A stretch of 64,000 bases of DNA from Pelobates cultripes (GCA_933207985.1 OW240921.1:92823537-92887536), one strand, 5' to 3'; positions 36,282 through 46,925 are shown, counted from the stretch's first letter. Numbers and translations are program-made. The notes: generated by a model from the letters alone, not told the origin.

Positions 36282-39236
36282 CAAACATATGTCTCATTCC
36301 AAAACCGGGCAAGGACCACTTAGACCCCGGGCACTACCGACCAATCTCCCTATTAAACACTGACATAAAAATCATAGCAAAAGTACTAACCAACAGACTC
36401 AACCCATCTTGGCCCAAACTAATCCACCCAGACCAAGTGGGATTCAACCCCAGCTGACAGGCAGTGGACAACTCACAGAACGATCAACACAATCTGGTAC
36501 GGACTCCACTGGCAAATCCCAACAGCAATTATCTCCCTAGATGCCGAAAAGGCATCTGACTGTCTCCTATGGCCTTATCTATTTCAGACCCTGGCCCACA
36601 TAGGCATTCCCACAAACTTTACTAATGGCCTTCACTCACTCTACAACCGCCCCAGCGGACACCTCCTACTCCCCAATATCTCAGCCCCAACCTTCCATTA
36701 AAAACGGGACGAGACAGGGATGCCCCCTATCCCCACTGTTATTTGCCATTTCATTGAAATCCCTTCTCCAAGCCATTCAAAGCCACCCAACTATTACAGG
36801 ACTACAGATAAAACAAGACAAACACACACCGTACCAGCATACACCGACGATATCTTCTCACATTGACTAACTGAATAAATCACTTCACACAACTGTAACT
36901 CTCACTGATGGCTACACAGCCCTCTCCAGGTACAAAATAGATGTAGCCAAGTCCAAACTAATGCCTCTGGCCCTCGCAGGAGATCAACTCCACACCATCC
37001 GCACCATGTTCCCAATCACAATAGCAAAGACCTGTCTCGTGTATCTGGGCATCCATGTCTCACCAACATTAGACACCCTCAATGACCTCAATTACACACC
37101 ACAGCTCAACAAAGTGTACACCAACCTTCAACGATGAAACACCTTAAGTGTGTCTTAGCTAGGATGTGTGACCACAGTAAAAATTACCCTTCTTTCTGAT
37201 TCATGTACCTCTTCCAAACCCTGCCAATACCGTTGATCCATTCATACTTCAAACAACTACACGCTGCACATTGACAGGTTTATTTGGAAGGAAGGCAGTC
37301 CCAGGGTACGCAGGTCCACTATGTACACCCCAAAGACACATGGCGGCCTGGGACTCCCCAACTTCTTTCACTATTACCACGCGGCCCATCTGGCAAAACT
37401 CCAACAATGGCATGCACCAACGAGAGAAAAGTGCTGGGTGGACCTCAAACATAATATTCTTGGTTGGGAGCTCCCCAAATATTACCTCTGGGTTCCAAGG
37501 GAACAACAACCGCTCCCACCTCCGACCTCCCCAGCTGTTACACAAACCCTTGACCTCTGGGACAAACTTAAAATTAAATATGACCTCTCCTCTTTCCACT
37601 CCCTGCTAAACCCCATATAACACAACAGACTATTCCCACCGAGACTGTCCCTGATACACTTATGTAGCTTCGATCAAAGAGACGCCTCGAGATTGCAACA
37701 TCTATATCACAACTCTGAAGTGATCGCCTACTCCGACCTTTCAAACCCTGACACGCTACACACATCAGACTTCTTACGATACTTACAACTTAGAGACTTT
37801 GCCGCTACCCACTGCATCAAACAAGCAGGCATTGCACCGCCTACAGAGTTCGAAAAACAATGCTTTGACGCCCCCGTACAAACAGGGCAAGTTTCTACGA
37901 TCTACCATACACTCACCACACACTCCTCGCAAATTAGCATCACATACGTAGCGGCCTGGGAGCGCAATCTGGGCCCACCGGATGACCCCACACACTGGCT
38001 GGATATCTGGGAAGCACTAAGCTCCCTAACTAACTGCGTCACACACAAGGAACAGGTGTCCAAAACGTTATTCTGGTGGTACCTCATGCCCACTAGACTT
38101 CATAAGATGGGCCGACTCCCCATCAATCTCTGCTAGAAACAGTGCGGTGAACCTGGCACATAGGTACCATTCTGGTGGCAGTGCCCTAAACTCAAACATT
38201 TCTGTACACAAGTCCATCAACTCATTGAGCAAAACCTCTTCCACCAGACTCCCTTACCAGAAGCGAAAATAAGCTTGCCGCTAGAATTACGCTGGCTGCG
38301 CGCAGGGCACTGGGAGAACTGTGGGCCGACACACGAATCCCTACAAAATTAAAGAAACACATAAATTAGATAAAGTGACCGCTCATATACACAACACCCC
38401 TAAAGCATTCCATAGACTCTGGGATCCCTGGGTCACCAATGGCCCGTAACCAACAAACAACTACACACACACTCATATTGCTGCACCACTGTCCACCCCT
38501 CATACCACCGAATGCAGCTCCACTCCGCGCCAAGACAATCCTGAACTGCTTACCACATGGGAAAACCCCACTCCCCTTATTTTTTATTTTTTACTCTCCT
38601 ACCTGTCCCCCTGCCGTAACCACTCTGCATAACCCCAGGCAACGACACAACTCACTGCAAATGCTCCCTCCAAACCCACCAGATACAACCTAAAACTCAC
38701 CTAACCTAAGGTGAGCCATGCTAACCACGGTCCTATGAGGTACCATGAATGCTATCCCGGTTACACCCTAATATGATAAGACTGTCACCAAACAGTCGAC
38801 TCTTGTTCTTAACTCGTTTTCACCCCCCTCCTTATTTTGAATTTTATTGTTACACTCCTGTTTATCCCCCACCCTCCCTGTGCACCACCAATGCCACATC
38901 GCCTTGCAGAACCGTAGCTTACACCACAGAAAGCCAGACGGCCTTCACTACCAAGGGCCAACGGTGTGTCCAAAGTGCACAGCTCGAATGGATTCAACCA
39001 TTATCGAACCTGACACTTAAAGATGGCTGTATATCTGTACTGCTTGCAAATACGCACACAAGACCTGTTATGCAAAACCTACAAATGCCAGGACCAGCCT
39101 AATCTCAGCCATGGATAACCAGACCCCGCTTGCGCTGCGAGACAAAATGTTCTTTATCTGTAACCCATAAATTGTTGTGCAGAACAACCTGTATACTATT
39201 GTTATCCTGTTATAAATATATATATATTTTTTTTTA
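36282..39236 (+). mobile_element. 5'-truncated Tx1/L1-like LINE with 16-bp target duplication
   Basis: AAGAACATCTGCTTTA is present at 36266-36281 and again, without mismatch, at 39237-39252, immediately outside the element. The insert starts inside the reverse transcriptase domain (5' truncation) and ends in an AT-rich tail (TATATATATTTTTTTTTAA). This is a textbook target-primed insertion. It interrupts the right edge of the hAT MITE at 36018. Confidence 0.92.
36290..38135 (+). pseudogene. L1-type reverse transcriptase and C-terminal domain, truncated
   Basis: The reading starts in the fingers domain with [20 protein letters not shown], then LIHPDQVGF. Across frameshifts come GTRQGCPLSPLLFAISL (36706-36759) and the catalytic YTDD (36840-36851, in another frame). 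Downstream are YTPKTHGGLGLPNFFHYYHA (from 37321) and a long open stretch at 37693-38136 with FLRYLQLRDF and WWYLMPTRLHKM, matching the C-terminal part of L1-type ORF2. Endonuclease and the N-terminal part of the polymerase were never inserted. Stops and frameshifts confirm it is dead. 38137-39236 is the 3' untranslated part. Confidence 0.85.
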
Positions 39237-39252
39237 AAGAACATCTGCTTTA

Positions 39253-41085
39253 GACAGCAGTCCTTTTTATTGACACCTGTAAATACGGTGGGCTTGTAAA
39301 CGCTGTTGGCGTGTTATACATAAAAGATACTAAACATATTCTAAAAGGACAGCCTTAAATGTGCACTGTAAGGTATAGTGCAGATCCAGAAAAAACTAAG
39401 TAGCCCACAGCACCGTAAACGACATGAGCTTTCACTGCTTCTGACAATTTACATACTTTGCTAAATCGAGAAAAAAAAACACCATCACATCTAAACTTCT
39501 TAGTAGAGAAGCATCAGGTGCCGATCACTTTAGTACATCTGCCCACTTTGATCCTCTTAGCTTCACCCATACTCACGGAGATATCACTGAACGTTGTCGT
39601 TGACTTGTTGGTGGGTGGTGGCCACATGTAGAAGCAAAACAGCCGATAGCTCAGTTAAAGCAGAAAGCTAGAAATTGATTTTGCCAGTCTTAACTAAATC
39701 CCTGTTCTTAGTCTTGCTTCTGATCTACGTTATGCCCAGGATTATTGTACATTTTTGTTCTGTTTTTAAGCCGGTGGGTTTTATTTTGGTATTCTAACTG
39801 GCACATTTACAGATATTCTCCGTAGCTCAGCATGAACAAATGGAGCCCAAACACAAACAGATGTGTTTCCATCTACTGAGCTCCTTAATTCTCTCACTGC
39901 TTTCAGATGCAGAGCATTATACTATGAACACATGTAGGTAATCGTATATCTCAGTAGGACATGTGCATTACAGATACTGACACTGATTATGATCTACCAG
40001 GATTTGTTCTCCTGTATCCCCTACTCGTTACCTGTCTGCTCTGCTTTACTTCTTTTATATTAACGGGTCTCTCCACCCTCAAAACAATCTCATCTTTATA
40101 AAGTTATTTTGAGGTGTAAACCTTTTTTAAACAGTTTAACACCTAAGAAGCTCTTGAGATGCCCGTCCATGCTCTCCTGTCCTTTTCCTGCTGTTGGGGT
40201 TTGACAGGAGGAGCCCAAGTTGCAGAAATAAGCCAAAGCGAGGGACCAATAGGGATAAGCGTAAGCTTGGTCAGGAAAAGTCCAATGTCAGGACAAGCAG
40301 TACATGTTCAATAATGGGAAAATATGCAAAAATGGGTCAAATACCAGGAAGTCAACAGAATGCAATGGAGATGTGCACAAACTGAGAGCACAGTATAACT
40401 GAGCATAGGGGACATGGTTAGACGTGGTTATATAGGTGAGAGGGTCACACCTCTCCCACTCTATTGGTAACCATGTCTCCACCCCCTAATGTAATCCTAT
40501 CTCCTGCCCCTTTAAGAGACTGTCCATCGGTTGCGTGCATGCCTATTGAATATGCAATACATACGTCCCAATCGAGGGCAATGCTGCAGGCCATAGCGAG
40601 AAGTGGAGAGCCCTGGTGGGAGAAGACAACCATCCTCCTTCCCTGGCAGTGAACATGCCGAAGGACTGAGCGTGCGCTGAAGAGGAGCTGCGTTGGACGA
40701 TGAGGGAGGGGCAGCAAGAGAGTCACAGGTGAGTAAGTTGGAGGCCTGACACCTGCATAGCCACCATACAGAGCAGAAAACGGTAATCATTGAGAAGCAT
40801 CGGGTGCCAATCACTGGTCTCCCATTCCGAGTAACAGTACGTTCGTAATGGGCAGCCAAAGATAGGATGAGAGAGAGATGGAGAAAGTAATTTTAGTTTG
40901 ACTATCCACCCATTCTCTATGATACTAATTCCAGTGCTCCTTTCTGTTACTTTCCTTGCTAGAACAATAGTAAAGAATATCACTTGAGTAAAGAAGTAAT
41001 TTCTAGTGGATATAAATTGAATATATTGTGTGTAGCAAAAATGTATTATTAATACTAGTTTTAAGGACAAGTCCAGAGAGGTTTT
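39253..41085. other. Unassigned stretch
   Basis: No gene recognised. About 40190-40760 has moderate GC, ORFs on both strands and a repeat-like style (AGGGACCAATAGGGATAAGC), so it may be a repeat I cannot name. 41086-41100 is the left target duplication of the next element. Confidence 0.4.
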
Positions 41086-41367
41086 AGAAATTGTTTAATG
41101 TGGGGGCGGAGCTAGCAAACAAACTACTCAGACGCCATTTTTAGCAACTCCTCAAGATCGCCATAAAATCGCCCTTATTCGAACCTATCCAGCTCCCTAG
41201 ACCTGATATTCCTCCCCATCGCATCAACCCGCATCGACAGATGCCATTTTTCCAGCGGCCCAAACAATCTAAGCCAGTCCAGGGCCTTCCTTACTCTGTC
41301 GAACACAAACCTGGCCATGCTCCTTGGCGGCTCAGTACTAGAGGAATCGGCGTAAACATCCTTCCCG

Positions 41368-41706
41368 TTGCCACCAATGCCTGACCGTATGCTTGCCATG
41401 GGACACTGCTCAAAAAAGCCAAATGCCACGACGGACATCAGGGGTATCGGGGCTATGCTGCAAAGACCCACACAGCCTAAGCCGACTCCCGTGGAACTCC
41501 TGAGCACCGCCACACCGCCAGAGAGCATGGTGCCAGAGACGGCACCAGACCCTCAACTCATCCCACAGCACCATCCCTACCCCTTTGACAGCTTGCAACA
41601 ACCACTAAAAGTGACCTGCGAGATCTGCTGGTAGACATCCAGAAAGTCTGGGCAGCTGACCTGACACTTATTATATCCGATGTGGCAAACCTAGCCACTT
41701 ACAGAA
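41368..41706 (+). pseudogene. L1-type ORF1, N-terminal part
   Basis: The frame reads MPPMPDRMLAMGHCSKKPNA, runs through a proline-rich, low-conservation region (PTQPKPTPVELLS), and reaches, with one frameshift, DLRDLLVDIQKVWAADLTLI and SDVANLA, the start of the coiled-coil segment. It is interrupted there by the nested insert. It resumes at about 46252 with SDMQAVKVRITSEEETLKDT. Confidence 0.65.
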
Positions 41707-42640
41707 TGTCTTTATATATACCTGACTATTACTACCATTGCAATGTTTATCTGTGGAAAAACCCACCACTGTTAAGATATCTGTATGTAAAAGAGTTAAT
41801 CTGGTTTATCTTCTGCATTCATGTGCTTACAGCACACGAATGCAGCTAGCATTCCATTTCCAGTTTCACAAACAGTGGATTCCTACACTGTTCGTGAAAC
41901 AAACTAAGGACCAAACGGGAGACCGCCCCAGTAGCTCGCGTGCCGCTCATTAGTGAGGTTGCAACATTGTGTCCAGCCGTTAATGGGCTTTCTGTGTGTG
42001 GCCGCCGTTCGTGTACTGAACACGTGGTCGCGGCCACCTTTGCTTTGTTAGAGTTCAGCGGTGTTTGGTCTTCGAGTGCCTGGAACCGAAATTGGCCACT
42101 AGATTTCCAAACACCGCTGGACTTCCATAATTCTCAGGAAACTCGCTCCTTTGGGGAAATAAAGCTATTTGTGAGTTTTCTCTTCCAAACCCAAGTTCGT
42201 GGAAATGTATATCACGAGCGGCGCTTGGTTAATTCTGCAGGGATCAGAGCGGTACTTTGGTATATTGTACCTGCCAATCCCTACTTTCGGTTGAGAGGTC
42301 ATTCATACAAATCGGTGGGAAATTGGGAGAATTATAGATTTTAATGTAAAATATTGCATGTTACTGTAACCACTGGTAATCTAATTATCTGTACTTGCTG
42401 ATGTCATCTTGGTGCCTGTACAGCAGGGGCTGCTGGGAAACAACCTTGCATGGTCAGTTTCCCACACAGTCCACCTGATTAAAACCCCTGCTGGAAACCC
42501 TGGACAGTAAAAACCACATAAATTGGGGATTTTTCATTAAAGCTCTCAGTTGACCTCCAAGCTATGTGTCGTGTAGTTCTTGGGAGAAAAGGATTGTAAC
42601 TACGCTACCTACATTTTACCTGCTTCATCCTGTCTACCAG
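41707..42640 (+). other. Left flank of the nested insert; LTR-like or PLE 5' region
   Basis: No coding is recognised. The right part looks like a promoter/polyadenylation unit: an A/T box (ACATAAATTGGGG, about 42516-42528), then CATTAAAGCTCTCAGTTG about 10 bp later, and then the PLE coding frame. GC-rich inverted pairs (GTGGCCGC... with GCGGCCAC near 41998-42036) lie upstream. It could be a solo LTR or a 5' region belonging to the PLE. No boundaries or target duplication were found. Confidence 0.35.
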
Positions 42641-43905
42641 CGGAGATAACGTGGATAATACTAAATAAAGGTCTTAAATATGCCCCCACAAAAACTTTTA
42701 ACCCTTTTTTGGCATATATAGACATAAATAAATTTGTAAGAAATGCTACTATAAAAAGATTTTATATAAGCAAAAATAATACGATAAATAATCAAGTTAC
42801 AGATATTAACAATACTAGTGACGATATGTATGTCAAAAGCTCTCTAAAAAATAAAAGTAAGTTTTATCCGTCAAATTTTAAGTCAAGCACAATAGATATA
42901 TTTGAAAAAAAGGTATCTAAAGGTATAAGAAGTTTGAGTGAAAAATATATAGGAGATAAAAATAACCTAACAAAAAGGGAGAGAGAAAGCCTTAAAGAGT
43001 TACAAAACGATGATACTATTGTTATAAAACCAGCCGATAAGGGGGGAGGTTTAGTGATTTTATCTACAGAAATGTATGAAGAGGAGGCCTTTAGACAATT
43101 GAATGATATAAAGACATATGTTAAACTTACAAGGGACCCCACCTCTGATATCAAAAATATGTTAGAGAAATTTCTGAATCAAGGCAAGGATAAGAATATA
43201 CTAAGTACGGATGAATTCAACTACTTAAACAAGAAATTTCCAAAGATACCGGTCATATATTTCCTACCGAAGATTCATAAAGACACTGAAAGACCCCCAG
43301 GAAGACCTATTGTCTCCGGTATAGATTCTATCCTATCAAATATGTCAGAATATATAGACATTATGTTACAGCCTTATGTAAAATTGTCCCGATCCTATCT
43401 TAAGGATACTATGGACCTACTTAATAAATTAGAATCAATAGAGTGGGAGGATGATTATGTACTCATAACTTGTGATGTACAATCTCTATACACTATAATT
43501 GAACATACAAGGGGTTGTAAAGCTGTAAAAACTATTCTAGAGAGACAAAAAAAGATGAAAGAAGAACAGATAAATTTTATAATTGAAGGTATCTTTTTAA
43601 TTCTAAATAATAATTATTTTTGGTTTAAAGACTCGTTTTATTTACAGAAAAACGGTACAGCGATGGGGACCAGGTTCGTGCCCAGCTATGCCAACCTCTT
43701 CATGACCGAGTGGGAAGAGAGAATGGTGTGGAGCGGGCATGGCTGGGTGGGGAGCCTGGTGGCCTATTTCCGCTATATAGATGATCTCCTTTTTATATGG
43801 AAAGGTCCAATCTCTACAGCAAAACTTTTTTTAGACTTTTTAAATACAAACAATGATGGTATAGTTTTAAAAGCAGATTTTAGTCAGACCCACGTCACTT
43901 TTTAG
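42580..43905 (+). pseudogene. PLE reverse transcriptase half (frameshifted from the endonuclease)
   Basis: 441 codons are open. The conserved order is ILNKGLKYAPT, VIKPADKGGGLVIL (KPADKG at 43027-43044), YFLPKIHKDTERPPGRPIVS, LITCDVQSLYT (motif A), NGTAMGTRF (motif B) and YFRYIDDLLFIW (motif C; YIDD at 43774-43785). KPADKG and the DVQSLYT form are typical of Penelope-like reverse transcriptases rather than LINEs or retroviruses. All catalytic aspartates remain. The frame ends in a stop at 43903-43905, in a T run where one missing T accounts for the shift to the downstream frame. The first codons (before about 42640) are probably not native to the protein. A GC-rich patch covers motifs B and C. 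Confidence 0.88.
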
Positions 43906-43907
43906 AT

Positions 43908-44915
43908 TTGGATATTTATATTAAAGATAAGAGATTAAATACAAAAACTCATTTTAAACCGGTTCATGTTAATAATTTTATTGGAACAGATAGCTGTCAT
44001 TATAGGAGCTGGCTTGACAGCATCCCTAAAAGCCAATTCCTTAGATTGAAGAGAAATTGCTCCGATGCTAATACTTTTAAAACTCAGGCGAACATGATGA
44101 AGAATAAGTTTATTGAAAAAGGTTACGATAAAGAGAAAATAGATAAAACTATAGAAAATATTACAAACACAGATAGAAAGGATCTTCTAACCCAAAATAA
44201 GGGTTCAAAAAATACTAAGAATAATGGGAAAGAGTTTGTATTGCCTATTGTCTTAGATTATAATAATAAAAATAAACAAATAAAAAAAGTAATTAGGAAT
44301 AACTGGCATTTATTGAAAGAAGATCCTGTATTAGGAAAAATTATTCCAGACCAGCCAAAAATTGTATTTAGAGGAGCTCCAAATTTGAGAATGCAACTCA
44401 CACAAAATTATACAAAACAGAAAAAGTCAGAAGTTATAAATAATTTTATGAAAAACAAGAATGGATTTTTTAGATGCAATTGCTGCGTAGCGTGCAAAAA
44501 AACTAAAAAAATGGACCGATATATCCATAGTTTTAAATCAAATAATACAGATAAAAGTTACAGTATTAAAAACACAATTACATGCATGAGTAAAAACGGG
44601 ATATATTTATTAGAATGTCCATGCGGACTGCAATATATAGGGAGAACTATAAGACCGTTGAAGGTCAGGATTGGGGAACATTGTAGAAACATAGAAAAAG
44701 GGCTAAAAACCCACTTGGTATCCTCACATTTTGAGTTACATGGTAATGATCCACAGCACTTAAAATTTATGGGCATTTCAAAATTGTCCCAACACTGGAG
44801 AGGTGGTGATATAATTAATAAATTGGGCAAGAAAGAAATGGAGTGGGTCTATTTTTTAGACACACTACACCCTAAAGGTCTTAATGCAGAGTTTGATCTT
44901 TTTAATTTTTTATAA
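43908..44915 (+). pseudogene. PLE C-terminal half: RT thumb, linker, GIY-YIG endonuclease
   Basis: 335 codons. It begins with DIYIKDKRLNTKTHFKPV, the continuation of the polymerase after motif C, then a lysine-rich linker, a cysteine cluster (RCNCCVACK, about 44474-44500, with a further C in NTITC), and the GIY-YIG nuclease: GIYLLECPCGLQYIGRT (about 44598-44648), RIGEHCRN with its conserved arginine, and KEMEW carrying the probable catalytic glutamate. This domain cuts target DNA in Penelope-type elements. The length and domain order are normal. The apparent start is not a true initiation site, since the frame is the shifted continuation of the reverse transcriptase. Confidence 0.88.
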
Positions 44916-45337
44916 TAAATATTAAAAGAAAAAAATCTTTCACACCAGTTTTTATATACTTTGCATATTTATATACTATTGTTATTGCTTACACACCACC
45001 TCCCCTGTGTATCACTTTAAGATCCCCATATATGTGCATGGTTCACTTTGTGTATAGCATATTTTTATAATATTGGTTATTTTTATAGATTTCTATGCAT
45101 GCTTATTTTCTGGTATGCAACACCTGGTATAAACCTATATATTTTGTGTGTATAGCTCTATAATGTCTTTAAAAAAAAAAGTGCTGGCTATCTTTTGTAA
45201 TTAAACATATGTCTTATTTGCTTTTATTATATGTTTTTATATTTACATTCTTTCTTTAAATTTTATCACCTTGTTAATTACATAATTTACTTATTTTATT
45301 CTTATATGTATTGTATCCCATATCGGCAATTTGCCGA
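44916..45337 (+). other. AT-rich 3' untranslated part of the PLE
   Basis: Strongly AT-rich, with A/T runs and no ORF. It separates the coding region from the terminal regulatory block. A short inverted pair CGGCAA/TTGCCG (45324-45336) sits at the edge of the factor-site array. Confidence 0.6.
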
Positions 45338-45557
45338 ACTACAATACCAGATCGTGATACATCACTTCCGGGTGACGAAACAGTGTTTATAGAGAAATGG
45401 ACAATGTAAACTACATGTCCCATCAACCATTGGGAGATACGCTGATGCCACTTCCGGGAGCCGCACACAACATGAATGGAGGGATACTACATATCCCAGC
45501 AAGCTATGAAAAGACTCGCTGACATCACTTCCGGGTGACACACGCGACCCGGAAGTA
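45338..45557 (+). promoter_or_regulatory. Three ZNF143-like plus ETS-like site modules in the PLE terminus
   Basis: ACTACAATACCAG (45338), ACTACATGTCCCATC (45410) and ACTACATATCCCAGCAAGC (45486) resemble the ZNF143/STAF motif ACTACAnnTCCCA. Each is followed by CACTTCCGGG (45363, 45449, 45526), the reverse of the ETS site CCGGAAGTG, and a forward CCGGAAGTA sits at 45549-45557. Module spacing is 72 and 76 bp. The block lies just upstream of the TATA box at 45603. Binding is inferred from motif match alone. Confidence 0.55.
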
Positions 45558-45602
45558 GGAAGTGAAATTGCATCAGGACTAAATCACATTAATCAGGAAC
45601 AC

Positions 45603-45612
45603 TTATATAAAG
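45603..45612 (+). promoter_or_regulatory. TATA box of the PLE terminus
   Basis: TTATATAAAG lies about 30 bp upstream of the hammerhead motif. A start about 30 bp downstream would place the ribozyme at the very 5' end of the transcript. The relic at 60283 shows the same spacing. Confidence 0.6.
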
Positions 45613-45637
45613 AGGACTCCATTGAATTTTGGACTTA

Positions 45638-45681
45638 TTACTTCTGAAGAAGCCCCAGACCGGGCGAAACGCATTAAGTAA
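45638..45681 (+). ncRNA. Hammerhead ribozyme motif (PLE type)
   Basis: Stem I is TTACTT (45638-45643) with AAGTAA (45676-45681). The core CTGAAGA is at 45644-45650, stem II is GCCC/GGGC (45652-45655 with 45662-45665), GAAA is at 45666-45669 and the triplet ATT at 45673-45675. Stem III is minimal. An extra A follows the CTGAAGA core, as in the copy at 4307. The stem I sequences of the two copies differ completely yet both pair, which supports a conserved structure. Confidence 0.75.
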
Positions 45682-45791
45682 GAGATCTGATACTTTTATT
45701 ACATATTTTTTATTTTGTAACAATAAAGTTATAGTTTTTACTACTTTATTTGTTGTTCCTGATACATCTTGAATCCTGACTTATATCCTTT

Positions 45792-45857
45792 GGTGGGGAT
45801 CATACCACCACATGCTGTCTATACCAGAGCAAGATATTTGCTCTGAAATTTGTAAGT
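45792..45857 (+). other. Two-hairpin/GTAAGT module, PLE copy 1
   Basis: Hairpin 1: GGTGG (45792-45796) with CCACC (45805-45809), loop GGATCATA. Hairpin 2: CAGAGCAA (45825-45832) with TTGCTCTG (45838-45845), 8 bp perfect, loop of 5 nt. GTAAGT follows at 45852-45857. Located about 110 nt after the hammerhead. Confidence 0.75.
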
Positions 45858-45989
45858 AGGATACTTTTCCTTTATTTGCACACTTTTTAATAGATATACT
45901 ACACTATTGGATTTTATTTCTATTTTTATCTTTCCATATACCACTGTGGAGGATTGGATACCGCATTATACCATCACTTGATATCCTGA

Positions 45990-46053
45990 GACGGGGATTA
46001 TACCGTCTAGGCGCTATACGGCAGAGCTCTGAGTAGCTCTGCAAAGTGTGAGT
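45990..46053 (+). other. Two-hairpin/GTGAGT module, PLE copy 2
   Basis: Hairpin 1: GACGG (45990-45994) with CCGTC (46003-46007), loop GGATTATA. Hairpin 2: GCAGAGCT (46021-46028) with AGCTCTGC (46035-46042), 8 bp perfect, loop of 6 nt. GTGAGT follows at 46048-46053. It starts 198 bp after copy 1. Confidence 0.75.
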
Positions 46054-46247
46054 GAGTCTTTTATAAGCTTTTATATACTCTTATTTCACTTGACATATTG
46101 CACTATTATTGTTCTGTACTTTTTTGTCTTGAAGGTTTTATACATTCCTAATTAGAGGACTCTCTGTATGTATATATTTTAATTATTATTTGCACTGTTT
46201 GGGCGCGGTTTACCACTTTTGTCTCTTCTGTAATACTACTACTCCGC

Positions 46248-46788
46248 TACATCCGACATGCAAGCAGTCAAAGTACGCATAACCTCAGAGGAGGAAACCC
46301 TCAAGGACACTCAGAATGACCTTATAGTCTTCAAAATTTCCATGCAGCAGCTCTAATCACAGCAAATGGCCCTGGCCATCAAATGACAGCCATGGAAGAT
46401 CGACAGTGCCAAAATTACAATTTGAGGCATACAGGCCGAAATAGCAGCTGACGAACTCCCACACTACATCAGGAGACTGCTAGCAACTAGTCTACCACAT
46501 CATGTGGCCAAGAAAGTGGCTGTAGATGGAGCGTACCACATAGATGGCCCGGCCACATGCTCACCCTCTCTAAGCAGAGATGTTATCCTCTGGTGCCAAT
46601 CCTACCCAGATAAAAGCCTAATCATGCAAGCCCTGAGAGGAAAAGCACAAATGGCTATCAAGGGCACATCTCTCTCCTATCAGGATCTCACGAGGGCCAC
46701 ACTCCAATGGCGCAAGACCCTTGGACCAGTCACCATGAAACTGAGAACTGCAGGAGTAGCCTATAGATGGGGACACCTGGCTCTGTAA
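46248..46788 (+). pseudogene. L1-type ORF1, coiled coil to C-terminus
   Basis: From the right edge of the nested insert, SDMQAVKVRITSEEETLKDT continues the coiled coil. Then come GIQAEIAADELPHYIRRLLA, the RNA-binding C-terminal domain with VDGAYHIDGPA, SRDVILWCQSYPDKSLIMQA, YQDLTRATLQWRKTLGPV and LRTAGVAYRWGHLAL, ending at 46788. The order matches transposase_22 ORF1 proteins. Three in-frame stops occur before 46440. The open part from 46504 (94 codons) is the most conserved domain. Confidence 0.75.
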
Positions 46789-46824
46789 CGGTCACCCACA
46801 ATAGAATTACCCACACACTTACTT

Positions 46825-46925
46825 AGAAACATAGAAACATAGAATGTGACGGCAGATAAGAACCATTCGGCCCATCTAGTCTGCCCAATTTTCTAAATAG
46901 TTTCATTAGTCCCTTATCTTATAGT
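46825..46925 (-). mobile_element. CR1-like LINE 3'-end fragment
   Basis: About 100 bp identical in type to the CR1 3' ends at 21595-21745 and 22210-22362 (reverse-complement motif CATTCGGCCCATCTAGTCTG). It is inserted within the L1-type element. A short TTACTT flanks both sides (about 46818-46823 and 46926-46931). Confidence 0.8.

Larger units (their letters stand above)
42600..46243 (+). mobile_element. Penelope-like retroelement (RT plus GIY-YIG), nearly intact
   Basis: Reverse transcriptase (42580-43905) and GIY-YIG endonuclease (43908-44915) are followed by a 3' terminal region. That region has a factor-site array (45338-45557), a TATA box, a hammerhead motif (45638-45681) and two copies of the two-hairpin module (45792-46053). 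The N-terminus appears short compared with PLE proteins. The element lies inside the L1-type ORF1; a short imperfect flank match (CCACTTAC at the left, CCGCTAC at the right) may be the target duplication. A single frameshift separates the two coding halves. Confidence 0.85.
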
